Shown in pieces: positions 29,108 to 37,780 of a stretch of DNA of 56,890 nt. Origin of the DNA: Flavobacterium oncorhynchi (GTDB lineage Bacteria; Bacteroidota; Bacteroidia; Flavobacteriales; Flavobacteriaceae); contig NZ_MUHA01000003.1 of NCBI RefSeq assembly GCF_002217355.1, positions 217,009 through 273,898 of the forward strand, in the 5' to 3' direction. Under the pieces are notes generated by a model. That model was not told where the DNA came from and made no database searches. It saw nothing but the letters and a program-made list of their open reading frames with translations. Both the position numbers and the translations under genes were made by a program. Every line of letters starts with the position of its first letter. Position 1 is the stretch's first letter.

Positions 29108-29150
29108 GAGGGTTGATTTGAATCATCCATTTCGACCCTCAATTTTTTTT
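29108..29150 (+). terminator. Terminator after the first GH30 gene
   Basis: An 8-bp stem (GAGGGTTG / CGACCCTC, one G-T pair) with a T-run of eight follows the stop codon. A second, weaker inverted repeat, TTGTAA / TTACAA (29189-29209), lies just downstream and could be an operator or leader hairpin for the next gene. Confidence 0.65.
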
Positions 29151-29257
29151 GTATTTGAAATTGCTTTTTTTATGTAATGTAAAAGTGATTGTAAGTTATT
29201 TTATTACAAGTTGATTTGGTTGTAATATGTTGTTTATCAGGTTAAAAAAATGTAAAA

Positions 29258-30730
29258 ATGAAACTAAACTTTAAAAACACAATAAAAGCACTGTTTTTCA
29301 TATTGGCAGTATTTTCGCAAATAAAGTGCTCTTCGTCAAATGATGCTGCTGATCCCGCTCTGGTTTTACCGCCTGTTGTACCTCCAATTGTTGTTACAAA
29401 CGATGTCGATTTTTGGCTGACAAAAGGAGATCAAAGTGTTTTACTGGCAAAACAATCTGGAACTTTAGGATTTGGAACCACATACAATATCTATCCAAAT
29501 ATTGAAGTAAATGCATCACAAAAGTATCAAACAATAGATGGTTTTGGCTATACGCTGACAGGTGGAAGCGCTGAAGTAATTAACCAATTAACACCAGCAA
29601 AAAAGAGTGCTCTTTTGCAAGAACTTTTTGGTTCAGGCGAAAATTCGATAGGAGTAAGCTACTTAAGAATTAGCATAGGAGCTTCAGATTTAAACGCATC
29701 TCCTTTTACTTATAATGATCTTGCGACTGGAGAAACCGATTTGGATTTGGTAAAATTTAGTTTGGATAAAGATAAAGCAGGAGTAATTTCACTTTTAAAA
29801 GAAATTTTAGCAATCAATCCTAAAATTTTAATACTCGCAACTCCTTGGTCTGCTCCTTTGTGGATGAAAGACAAAGACAGCTTTATAGGCGGAAAACTGC
29901 AAACAAAATATTATGATGCTTATGCTAAATACTTTGTGAAATACATTCAGCAAATGAAAGCTGAAGGAATTACAATTGATGCCGTAACACCACAAAATGA
30001 ACCATTACACGACGGGAATAATCCTAGTATGTATATGTCGGCAGCAGAGCAGGCTGCTTTTATAAAAACAAGTTTAGGTCCAGCCTTTAAAGCGGCCAAT
30101 TTAAATGTCAAAATTATTATTTACGATCATAACTGCGATAACATAAGTTATCCAAAAGCAATTTTAGCAGATGCAGATGCTTTTCCTTTTGTAGACGGAT
30201 CAGCTTTTCATTTGTACGCAGGAGACATCAGCGCATTATCCAATGTTTACAATGCTTATCCAACAAAAAATGTGTATTTCACAGAGCAATATACCGCCTC
30301 AACAGGAAATTTCGGAGGAGATCTAAAATGGCATATGCGAAATGTAGTTATTGGTTCAATGAGAAACTACAGCAAGAATGCATTAGAATGGAATTTAGCC
30401 AACAACAGCAATTACGAACCTCATACTCCTGGTGGATGTAACACCTGCAAAGGAGCTTTAACGGTAACATCAATCGAAAATTTTCAGCGAAACGTTGCCT
30501 ATTATATTATTGCACACGCTTCAAAATTTGTTCCAGCAGGTTCTGTTAGAATTGCTAGTAATACAAGCGGAAATCTTCAAAATGTGGCATTCTTAACCCC
30601 ATCAGGTTCAAAAGTTTTAATAGTTGAAAATGACGGAACTGCTGTAGAAGTTTTCAATATCAAGTTCAATGATAAATGGATCACAACCTCTTTAGAAGCA
30701 GGTTCAGTCGCAACCTATACTTGGAAATAA
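29258..30730 (+). CDS. Glycoside hydrolase family 30 lipoprotein, GH30_3-like
   Basis: This 490-residue enzyme is anchored by a lipobox Cys (QIKCSSS). Catalytic residues are Glu248 in TPQNEP (acid/base) and Glu343 in YFTEQY (nucleophile). The sequence IDGFGYTLTGGSAEVI near residue 90 opens the TIM barrel, and WNLANNSNYEPHTPGGCNTCKGA follows the nucleophile. It is closely similar to the GH30 at 33515-34939, so the two are paralogues. The TEQY type is what I associate with endo-beta-1,6-glucanases of subfamily 3; the subfamily call is inference. GH5, EEP, GH30 and GH3 genes follow on the same strand. Confidence 0.88.
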   Translation: MKLNFKNTIKALFFILAVFSQIKCSSSNDAADPALVLPPVVPPIVVTNDVDFWLTKGDQSVLLAKQSGTLGFGTTYNIYPNIEVNASQKYQTIDGFGYTLTGGSAEVINQLTPAKKSALLQELFGSGENSIGVSYLRISIGASDLNASPFTYNDLATGETDLDLVKFSLDKDKAGVISLLKEILAINPKILILATPWSAPLWMKDKDSFIGGKLQTKYYDAYAKYFVKYIQQMKAEGITIDAVTPQNEPLHDGNNPSMYMSAAEQAAFIKTSLGPAFKAANLNVKIIIYDHNCDNISYPKAILADADAFPFVDGSAFHLYAGDISALSNVYNAYPTKNVYFTEQYTASTGNFGGDLKWHMRNVVIGSMRNYSKNALEWNLANNSNYEPHTPGGCNTCKGALTVTSIENFQRNVAYYIIAHASKFVPAGSVRIASNTSGNLQNVAFLTPSGSKVLIVENDGTAVEVFNIKFNDKWITTSLEAGSVATYTWK

Positions 30731-30760
30731 AAATCAAGTAAAAAATAAAATAGTTTTCAA

Positions 30761-32515
30761 ATGAAAAAAATAATAATAGCAGTACAGTTTTTGTGTTCGA
30801 TTGCCGTTGCAGGACAAGGTTTTTTACATAGAGATGGGCAGAAAATTGTTGATGGCAACGGAAAGAATATTCTACTAAGAGGACTTGGTATAGGCGGGTG
30901 GATGGTACAGGAAGGATACATGATGCAGACACAGCCCTTTGCCAGTCCGCAATATATAATAAAACAGAAAATTCAGGATGTTATTGGCGAGCAGGGAACA
31001 AAAGAGTTTTATGCGGCTTACAAAGCAAACGGATTAACAAAACGAGATGTAGATTCTTTAGCAGCATGGGGGTTCAATTCGATCCGTCTGCCAATGCATT
31101 ATAATCTATATACACCGCCAATTGAAGAAGAAAAAAATGGTGAAATCACTTGGATAGAAGAAGGTTTTACAATGACAGATAATTTACTGAAATGGTGTGC
31201 CGAAAACAAAATTTATCTTATTCTAGATCTACACGCAGCTCCGGGCGGACAAGGAAATGATGCTGCAATTTCTGATTACGATACGACAAAACCATCATTA
31301 TGGGAAAGTGAAGCCAATCAGAAAAAAATGATTGCTTTATGGAAAAAACTAGCTTCTCGTTATAGAGACAATCCATGGATTGGAGCGTATGATATTATTA
31401 ATGAACCCAACTGGAATTTTACAGGAACAAATAAAAATGGCTGTGATGAAAACTCAAACGGACCTTTGAGAGATCTAATGGCTGCTGTTACAAAAGCAAT
31501 TCGTGAAGTCGATACCAATCATTTGATTTTTATTGAAGGAAACTGCTGGGGAAATAATTACAATGGAATTTTTCCTTTATGGGATGATAATATGGCATTG
31601 AGTTTTCATAAATATTGGAACTATAATACTAAAGAATCAATCCAGAAAATGCTTGATTATAGAACACAGTACAACGTGCCAATTTGGTTAGGAGAAAGCG
31701 GAGAAAATTCTAATGTTTGGTTTAAAGATGCACTTACGCTGATGGAAACCAATAATATTGGATGGGCATTTTGGCCAATGAAAAAAATCGAAAACATTGC
31801 AGGAGTAACCTCAGTTACTAAAATTCCAGAATATGATGTTTTACTGAAATATTGGAAAGACGGCGGACAAAAACCAACAGCAGATTTTTCTAAAAAAACA
31901 TTAATGAAAATGGCAGATAATTACAAAATGGAAAACGTAACCGTTAAACCAGATGTAATTGATGCGATGTTTAGACAAGTACACACAAATGATACTAAGG
32001 CGTACAAGAAAAATATAATTCCCGGAAAAATTGCAGCAACACATTATGATTTAGGAACAAACGGTTACGCATACTCCGATAAAGATTTTGTGAACTACAG
32101 AGTTGAAACTAACAAATTTGAAGATTGGAATAAAGGAAACACAATGCGAAATGACGGTGTAGATATTCTGCCATGCAAAGACTCAGGATCAAACGGTTAT
32201 CAAGTTTCATTTATTGAAGACGGCGAATGGCTGCAGTTTACTGCCGAAGTTAAAAAGCAGAATAAATACAATGTTGCTATACGATATTCAAGTGAAAAAG
32301 CAGAAGGCAGAATTCATTTAGAAACCGAAAAAGGAACATCAAAATCGATAACATTACCAGCCACCGGAGGAAATGAAAAATGGAAAACCATAATCTTAAC
32401 TGATGTCGAACTGAATGCAGGACAAAACAAAATTAAAGCCGTTTTTGAAAAAGGAGGTTTTAATTTAAACTATTTAGATTTTTCGGAGAATAAAAAAGGA
32501 AATTCAAAAAAGTAA
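30761..32515 (+). CDS. GH5 family glycoside hydrolase with C-terminal CBM6
   Basis: This 584-residue secreted enzyme has a signal peptide (ending in AVAGQG). The GH5 barrel covers about residues 35-365: acid/base Glu215 in DIINEPNW and nucleophile Glu312 in WLGESGEN, with the NSIRLPMHYN and LDLHAAPGGQGND segments that resemble exo-beta-1,3-glucanase-like GH5 enzymes. A CBM6-like module covers about 425-578 (VNYRVETNKF, EDGEWLQFTAEV, LNYLDFSE end). It is 30 bp behind the GH30 gene and likely in the same operon. A beta-glucan substrate fits the neighbours; the subfamily is not certain. Confidence 0.87.
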   Translation: MKKIIIAVQFLCSIAVAGQGFLHRDGQKIVDGNGKNILLRGLGIGGWMVQEGYMMQTQPFASPQYIIKQKIQDVIGEQGTKEFYAAYKANGLTKRDVDSLAAWGFNSIRLPMHYNLYTPPIEEEKNGEITWIEEGFTMTDNLLKWCAENKIYLILDLHAAPGGQGNDAAISDYDTTKPSLWESEANQKKMIALWKKLASRYRDNPWIGAYDIINEPNWNFTGTNKNGCDENSNGPLRDLMAAVTKAIREVDTNHLIFIEGNCWGNNYNGIFPLWDDNMALSFHKYWNYNTKESIQKMLDYRTQYNVPIWLGESGENSNVWFKDALTLMETNNIGWAFWPMKKIENIAGVTSVTKIPEYDVLLKYWKDGGQKPTADFSKKTLMKMADNYKMENVTVKPDVIDAMFRQVHTNDTKAYKKNIIPGKIAATHYDLGTNGYAYSDKDFVNYRVETNKFEDWNKGNTMRNDGVDILPCKDSGSNGYQVSFIEDGEWLQFTAEVKKQNKYNVAIRYSSEKAEGRIHLETEKGTSKSITLPATGGNEKWKTIILTDVELNAGQNKIKAVFEKGGFNLNYLDFSENKKGNSKK

Positions 32516-32672
32516 AAAGAAATATCAATTTTCTTGTTTAAGAAACAAAATAAAACGTGATGATATATTTAATATTGATTATCCTAACGTATATAATTAA
32601 CATAACTTTTAAATAAGTTTTTTTCTTTAAGGCTAAGGAAACATTAGCTTTACGGATCAAAATTTTTTAAAT

Positions 32673-33512
32673 ATGAAAAAGAAAAATACAATTGTTTTAG
32701 TGGTAATGATGCTTTTAGTGAGCGGAGCATTTTATGGTCAAAATTTAAAAATTATGACCTACAACATTCGTTTAAATGTTGCTTCAGATGGAGAAAATGC
32801 CTGGCCAAATCGTAAGGATTATTTCATGTCTCAAGTACAATTTTACAGCCCCGATATTTTTGGAGTTCAGGAAGCAACGCCAAGTCAAGTAATTGATATT
32901 GCATCAGATATGCCGAAATACAGCAAATTTGGAATAGGAAGAGAAGAAGGAGGAACTGGGGAAGCCTGCACGATTTATTACAAAAAAGATCGTTTTAAGC
33001 TTCAAGATTCTAATACTTTCTGGCTTTCAGAAACACCAAATGTAGTTTCAAGAGGCTGGGATGCCGCTTGTAACAGAGTTTGTACGTACGGACTTTTTAC
33101 AGATTTAAAAACTAAAAAAACATTTTACGTATTTAATCTTCACCTTGATCACATGGGAGAAGTTGCAAGAGTTAAAGGCGTACAGGTAGTTTTAGAAAAA
33201 ATAAAAACAATAAACACAAAAAAATATCCGGTGTTTTTAATGGGAGATTTTAATTCAGAACCCAACACACCTCAAATTACTGAAATCAAAAAAGTAATGG
33301 ACGACACCAGAGATGTTTCAAAAGAAAAACCATTTGGGCCATCAGGAACTTTTAATAATTTCAAACACAATGAGCCTGTGACCTTATTAATAGATTACAT
33401 TTTTATCTCAAAAAACAGCGGGCTTACAGTTCAAAAACATGCAGTTTTAAGTGATTCTAAAGATTTAAAATATCCTTCAGATCATTTACCTGTTCTAATA
33501 GAAGTAGATTAA
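32673..33512 (+). CDS. Secreted endonuclease/exonuclease/phosphatase-fold hydrolase
   Basis: This 279-residue protein has a signal peptide (ending in AFYGQ) and a full EEP fold: MTYNIRLN at the start of the mature domain, the metal ligand Glu in FGVQEATP, LHLDHMG, MGDFNSEPNTP and the C-terminal SDHLPV. The family includes nucleases, sphingomyelinases and inositol phosphatases; similar secreted forms occur in Bacteroidota PULs, by my recollection, with unknown substrate. It sits between GH5 and GH30 genes, only 2 bp before the next ORF, so it belongs to the operon. It may remove a phosphate or phosphodiester group from the glycan; that is a guess. Confidence 0.85.
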   Translation: MKKKNTIVLVVMMLLVSGAFYGQNLKIMTYNIRLNVASDGENAWPNRKDYFMSQVQFYSPDIFGVQEATPSQVIDIASDMPKYSKFGIGREEGGTGEACTIYYKKDRFKLQDSNTFWLSETPNVVSRGWDAACNRVCTYGLFTDLKTKKTFYVFNLHLDHMGEVARVKGVQVVLEKIKTINTKKYPVFLMGDFNSEPNTPQITEIKKVMDDTRDVSKEKPFGPSGTFNNFKHNEPVTLLIDYIFISKNSGLTVQKHAVLSDSKDLKYPSDHLPVLIEVD

Positions 33513-33514
33513 AT

Positions 33515-34939
33515 ATGAAAAACATCAACAAAAAACTCCAAATTTTACTGTTACTGCCTCTTATTGCGGTACAGATAAAATGCGGATCTTCAAAAAATGT
33601 TGCAAGCAATTCAGGAAAAGCACAATCTTGGATTACAACAACAGATGAAACATCAAAACTTAAAAAACAGGACGATTTAGTTTTTAGTTCAGAAACTAAT
33701 GCAAATCAAACCATTGAAGTAAATCCTGCTCAGAAATTTCAAACCATAGAAGGTTTTGGATTTTCGTTAACAGGAGGAAGTGCTCAAACAATTTTAAAAC
33801 TGGATAAAGCAAAAAAAGAAGCCCTGCTTCAAGAGTTGTTTTCTAGAAAAAATGATGCCATTGGTTTAAGTTACCTGCGTATAAGTATTGGAGCTTCAGA
33901 TTTGAATGAAAAAGTTTTTTCGTATGATGATATGCCAGAAGGGCAAACAGATTTAAAGTTGGAACATTTTAATCTTGGTCCAGATTTAAATGATGTTGTA
34001 CCACTATTAAAAGAGATTTTAGTTATAAATCCACAAATAAAAATTATGGGTTCTCCATGGTCGCCGCCAGTTTGGATGAAAGATAATGGAAGCTCAAAAG
34101 GCGGAAGCTTACAGCCTAAATATTATCAGGTTTATGCCGAGTATTTTGTAAAATATATTCAAGCCATGAAAGAGCACGGGATTGTAATTGATGCCATTAC
34201 GCCGCAGAATGAGCCATTACATCCAGGTAACAATCCAAGTTTATTGATGCTTGCAGAACAACAAGCAGAATTTATAAAAAATCATTTAGGTCCCGCTTTC
34301 GCGAAAGCAAAAATTAAAACCAAGATTGTAGTTTACGATCACAACTGCAATAAACCAGAATATCCTTTGACTATCTTAAATGATCCAAAAGCACTGCCTT
34401 TTGTAGCAGGTTCAGCATTTCATTTATACGAAGGAGATATCAGTGCCCTGTCTAAAGTTCACGATGCGTATCCAAATAAAGATTTGTATTTTACAGAACA
34501 GTACACAGGCTCAGGAAGCAGTTTTGAATCTGATTTGAAATGGAGTGTAAAAAATGTCGTGATTGGCTCGATGCGCAACTGGAGTGTAAATGCACTTTCG
34601 TGGGGATTAGCAAATGATGAATTTTACAAGCCATTTACACCAGGCGGATGTTCGACTTGCAAAGGAGCTTTAATGATTGATCAAAATCAAAATATAAAAA
34701 GAGAAGTAGGCTATTACATTATTGGTCACGCTTCTAAATTTGTACCAGAAGGATCAATTAGAATTGGAAGCAATATAAGCGGGAACCTTTATAATGTTGC
34801 ATTCAAAACACCATCAGGGCAAATTGTTTTAATTGTTGAAAATGATGGAAATACAGCTGAAACATTCAATGTAAAATACAATCAAAAACAAATCTCAACT
34901 ACTTTAAACGCAGGAGCAGTATCAACTTACGTTTGGTAA
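33515..34939 (+). CDS. Glycoside hydrolase family 30 lipoprotein, paralogue
   Basis: This 474-residue enzyme has a lipobox Cys (QIKCGSS). The acid/base is Glu233 in TPQNEP and the nucleophile Glu328 in YFTEQY. It matches the GH30 at 29258-30730 over the whole length, including IEGFGFSLTGGSAQ and the Cys-rich TPGGCSTCKGA, and is about 16 residues shorter at the N-terminus. The two paralogues flank the GH5 and EEP genes. It starts 2 bp after the EEP stop codon. Confidence 0.88.
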   Translation: MKNINKKLQILLLLPLIAVQIKCGSSKNVASNSGKAQSWITTTDETSKLKKQDDLVFSSETNANQTIEVNPAQKFQTIEGFGFSLTGGSAQTILKLDKAKKEALLQELFSRKNDAIGLSYLRISIGASDLNEKVFSYDDMPEGQTDLKLEHFNLGPDLNDVVPLLKEILVINPQIKIMGSPWSPPVWMKDNGSSKGGSLQPKYYQVYAEYFVKYIQAMKEHGIVIDAITPQNEPLHPGNNPSLLMLAEQQAEFIKNHLGPAFAKAKIKTKIVVYDHNCNKPEYPLTILNDPKALPFVAGSAFHLYEGDISALSKVHDAYPNKDLYFTEQYTGSGSSFESDLKWSVKNVVIGSMRNWSVNALSWGLANDEFYKPFTPGGCSTCKGALMIDQNQNIKREVGYYIIGHASKFVPEGSIRIGSNISGNLYNVAFKTPSGQIVLIVENDGNTAETFNVKYNQKQISTTLNAGAVSTYVW

Positions 34940-34953
34940 TTAAAATAAAACAC

Positions 34954-37182
34954 ATGAAAACAACAACAACATTCCTCTTGCTGATGGTCACATTTTTTGC
35001 GGCTGCACAGCAGGAAACAATCGATCAGAAAGTAAATGCTTTATTGAAAAAAATGACTATTGAAGAAAAAATAGGTCAGTTAAATCAATATAGCAACGAC
35101 AACTCAATAACAGGACCAATAACCATTAACCCAAATAAGCAGACCGAGATTAAGAACGGTTTAGTAGGTTCAATGTTGAATGTGACGGGAGTAGAATCTA
35201 CTCGAAACTATCAAAAGTTAGCCATGCAATCCCGTTTAAAAATACCAATGTTGTTTGGGCAGGACGTTATTCATGGTTATAAAACAACATTCCCATTACC
35301 ATTAGCAGAAGCTGCTAGTTGGGATTTAGAAGCCATAGAGCTGGCAGCAAGAGTAGCGGCTACAGAAGCAGCTGCAAGCGGAATTCACTGGACATTTGCA
35401 CCAATGGTAGATATTGGGCGTGACCCACGTTGGGGACGTGTTATGGAAGGTGCAGGAGAAGATACTTATCTAGCCTCTAAAATCGCTTATGCAAGAGTTA
35501 AAGGTTTTCAGGGAAATAAATTAGGAGATTTAAACTCTGTTATGGCGTGCGTAAAACATTTTGCCGCTTATGGAGCCGCAGTTGGTGGAAGAGATTATAA
35601 CTCTGTTGATATGAGCGAAAGAATGTTGTGGGAGACTTATTTACCTCCTTTCAAAGCCGCTTTAGATGCTGGTGCAGCAACATTTATGAATTCATTTAAT
35701 GATTTAAACGGAATTCCTGCTACAGGAAATGTTCATTTACAGCGTGACATTTTAAAGGGAAAATGGAACTTTCAAGGTTTTGTAGTTTCAGATTGGGGTT
35801 CTATTGGAGAAATGGTAGCACACGGCTACTCAAAAGATCTTAATGCAGCAGCACTTTCAGCAATTACTGCTGGAAGTGATATGGATATGGAAAGTGTTGC
35901 TTACAAAAATAATTTAGCACAATTAGTAAAAGAAGGCAAAGTTTCAATAGGCTTAGTTGATGATGCTGTAAAACGTATTCTTCGCAAGAAATTTGAATTA
36001 GGTTTGTTTGACGATCCTTATAGATATTCTGATGAAAAAAGAGCAGAGAAAGCTTTAAATAATCCAGAAAACAGAAAAGCGGCGCTTGAAGTTGCTCAAA
36101 AAAGTATCGTTTTATTAAAGAACGAAAATCAAACATTACCACTTTCTAAAAACCTAAAAACAATCGCTTTTATTGGACCGATGGTAAAAGAGTATAAAGA
36201 AAATATGGGTTTTTGGTCTGTAGAATTACCTAATGTTGATTACAATAAATGGATTGTTTCGCAATGGGATGGTTTACAGAATAAAGTAGGCAAGAATACT
36301 AAATTACTTTATGCAAAAGGCTGTGAAGTTGAAGGCGACAGCAAAGATGGTTTTGCAGAAGCTGTTGCAACTGCAAAACAAGCTGATGTTGTTATTTTAA
36401 GTATTGGCGAAAAACGCGACATGAGCGGCGAGGCAAAAAGCCGAAGCGATATTCATTTGCCAGGCGTTCAGGAAGATTTAGTAAAAGCAATTCAGGCAAC
36501 AGGAAAACCAGTTGTAGTTTTAATAAATGCAGGAAGACCTCTTGTTTTTAATTGGACAGCAGACAACGTTCCAGCGATTGTTTACACTTGGTGGTTAGGC
36601 ACAGAAGCAGGAAATGCAATTGCAAATGTGTTATTTGGAGATTACAATCCGTCAGGAAAATTACCAATGACATTTCCTAGAGAAGTAGGGCAGATTCCTA
36701 TTTATTACAACCATTTCAGTACAGGAAGACCAGCCAAAGACGAAAATCAAAACAATTATGTTTCAGCATATATCGATTTAAAGAATTCACCTAAATTCGC
36801 TTTTGGACATGGATTGAGTTATACTAAATTTGATTATTCTGGATTGAAACTTTCTTCAACAAAAATGAAAAACAACGAAACAATTAAAGTTTCATTTCAA
36901 TTATCAAATGTTGGAAAAGCAGCTGGAGATGAAGTAGTACAATTGTATTTAAAAGATAAATTTGGATCTGTGGTTCGCCCAGTTTTAGAATTAAGAGATT
37001 TCCAAAAAGTAAAATTAAATGCGGGAGAATCAAAAACAATCGAATTTACAATCGACAAAGAAAAGCTTTCTTTCTACAATGATAAATTAGAATGGACTGC
37101 TGAACCAGGAGATTTTGAAGTAATGATTGGAGCTTCATCAGCTGATATTAAACTAAAATCAGATTTTGAATTAGTGCAGTAA
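34954..37182 (+). CDS. bglX: Glycoside hydrolase family 3 beta-glucosidase
   Basis: This 742-residue secreted enzyme has a signal peptide (ending in FFAAAQQ). The GH3 N-terminal barrel carries KHFAAYGAAVGGRDYNSVDMSE and the nucleophile Asp280 in VVSDWGSI. The C-terminal alpha/beta domain and a fibronectin type III-like domain (about 650-740) follow, as in BglX. It would cleave short beta-glucosides left by the GH30 and GH5 enzymes in the periplasm. The ATG at 34954, 14 bp after the GH30 stop codon, is chosen; an upstream TTG would overlap that gene and add residues before the signal peptide. It is the last gene of the PUL operon. Confidence 0.93.
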   Translation: MKTTTTFLLLMVTFFAAAQQETIDQKVNALLKKMTIEEKIGQLNQYSNDNSITGPITINPNKQTEIKNGLVGSMLNVTGVESTRNYQKLAMQSRLKIPMLFGQDVIHGYKTTFPLPLAEAASWDLEAIELAARVAATEAAASGIHWTFAPMVDIGRDPRWGRVMEGAGEDTYLASKIAYARVKGFQGNKLGDLNSVMACVKHFAAYGAAVGGRDYNSVDMSERMLWETYLPPFKAALDAGAATFMNSFNDLNGIPATGNVHLQRDILKGKWNFQGFVVSDWGSIGEMVAHGYSKDLNAAALSAITAGSDMDMESVAYKNNLAQLVKEGKVSIGLVDDAVKRILRKKFELGLFDDPYRYSDEKRAEKALNNPENRKAALEVAQKSIVLLKNENQTLPLSKNLKTIAFIGPMVKEYKENMGFWSVELPNVDYNKWIVSQWDGLQNKVGKNTKLLYAKGCEVEGDSKDGFAEAVATAKQADVVILSIGEKRDMSGEAKSRSDIHLPGVQEDLVKAIQATGKPVVVLINAGRPLVFNWTADNVPAIVYTWWLGTEAGNAIANVLFGDYNPSGKLPMTFPREVGQIPIYYNHFSTGRPAKDENQNNYVSAYIDLKNSPKFAFGHGLSYTKFDYSGLKLSSTKMKNNETIKVSFQLSNVGKAAGDEVVQLYLKDKFGSVVRPVLELRDFQKVKLNAGESKTIEFTIDKEKLSFYNDKLEWTAEPGDFEVMIGASSADIKLKSDFELVQ

Positions 37183-37199
37183 TATAGAATGTCAATTAG

Positions 37200-37272
37200 A
37201 ATTGGCGTTATGGATTTTATAAAGAGGCTAAATTATTTTAAAACCGTATTTATAAAATCCATAGCGCCAATT
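37200..37272. repeat. Long inverted repeat at the PUL end
   Basis: Two 24-bp arms (37200-37223 and 37249-37272) are reverse complements with a single mismatch, around a 25-nt loop. The right arm is also the last codons of the small minus-strand gene, and that gene's stop codon is in the loop. It can act as a hairpin terminator for GH3 and for the small gene, although no T-run follows. Confidence 0.75.
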
Positions 37273-37502
37273 CCTTTGTATGAAGCATACAATGCTTTGT
37301 CAAAAGCTTCACGTTTTGCTTTTTTATCTTTAGCCTCTGTTTCAACGATCATTTCATTAAAAATTCTTTCCTGCTCTTCACTGTATTTTAAAGAAGCTTC
37401 CAAAAGATACGTTTTAGAAACAAAACCAAAAGAACTCCAGATTTTATCTCTAATTTTTGAATTGATTTTTTTTAACGGATTAGTGGTCATATTCTCCATC
37501 AT
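37233..37502 (-). CDS. Small hypothetical protein
   Basis: This is an 89-residue soluble, charged protein with no signal peptide or membrane segment. It is rich in Lys and Glu, predicted mostly helical, and ends in YKGIGAMDFINTVLK. I do not recognise the family. Coding on this strand is favoured over the overlapping plus-strand ORF because the composition is that of a normal soluble protein while the other is hydrophobic and Phe/Ser/Ile-rich. Starts are possible at 37502, 37499 or 37490. It is convergent with the GH3 gene and divergent from the Nudix regulator. Confidence 0.6.
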   Translation of the reverse strand: MMENMTTNPLKKINSKIRDKIWSSFGFVSKTYLLEASLKYSEEQERIFNEMIVETEAKDKKAKREAFDKALYASYKGIGAMDFINTVLK

Positions 37503-37780
37503 TTTCTTCTAAATTTTGTTTTCTGAGATAAGAACTATAAGTGGTATAAAAGCAGTTCTTTCTCTTTCTTTTTTTGATTGTTTTTCACAATCAATCATCA
37601 AATGTGTTATTATGACGCAATGTACTTGTTTTTTTGATTTTATTTTTAATTTTAACAAAAATTGTGATTTATACACTTTTGTTTTTTTTCTGATTTTAAA
37701 AATGGATAAATGCGATTTGTAAAAAATGAAGTAAATTGCGTACACAATTGAAACTAAATGTCGTATTAATTATAAAATCA
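37503..37780. promoter_or_regulatory. Divergent region before the Nudix-type regulator
   Basis: This 278-bp spacer is very T-rich. The only clear structure is the inverted repeat TTGATTG-N7-CAATCAA at 37574-37594, a plausible operator for the divergent Nudix-family regulator or a small hairpin. The ORFs seen here are low-complexity and not convincing as genes. No good promoter could be fixed. Confidence 0.35.

Noticed and set aside
34933..34953. TTG start for the GH3 gene overlapping the GH30 stop
   Set aside because: The ATG at 34954 begins a regular signal peptide and needs no overlap.
37189..37512. Plus-strand ORF over the small hypothetical gene
   Set aside because: It is Phe/Ser/Ile-rich and lies fully antisense to a minus-strand ORF with a normal soluble-protein composition; the minus-strand reading is preferred.
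37509..37745. ORFs on both strands in the T-rich spacer before the Nudix regulator
   Set aside because: Low complexity (Phe/Ile/Lys/Ser runs), no plausible start context, mutually overlapping; most likely non-coding.
37736..37780. TTG start for the Nudix-type regulator
   Set aside because: The added 15 residues do not look like part of the domain, and ATG 37781 gives the usual N-terminus.
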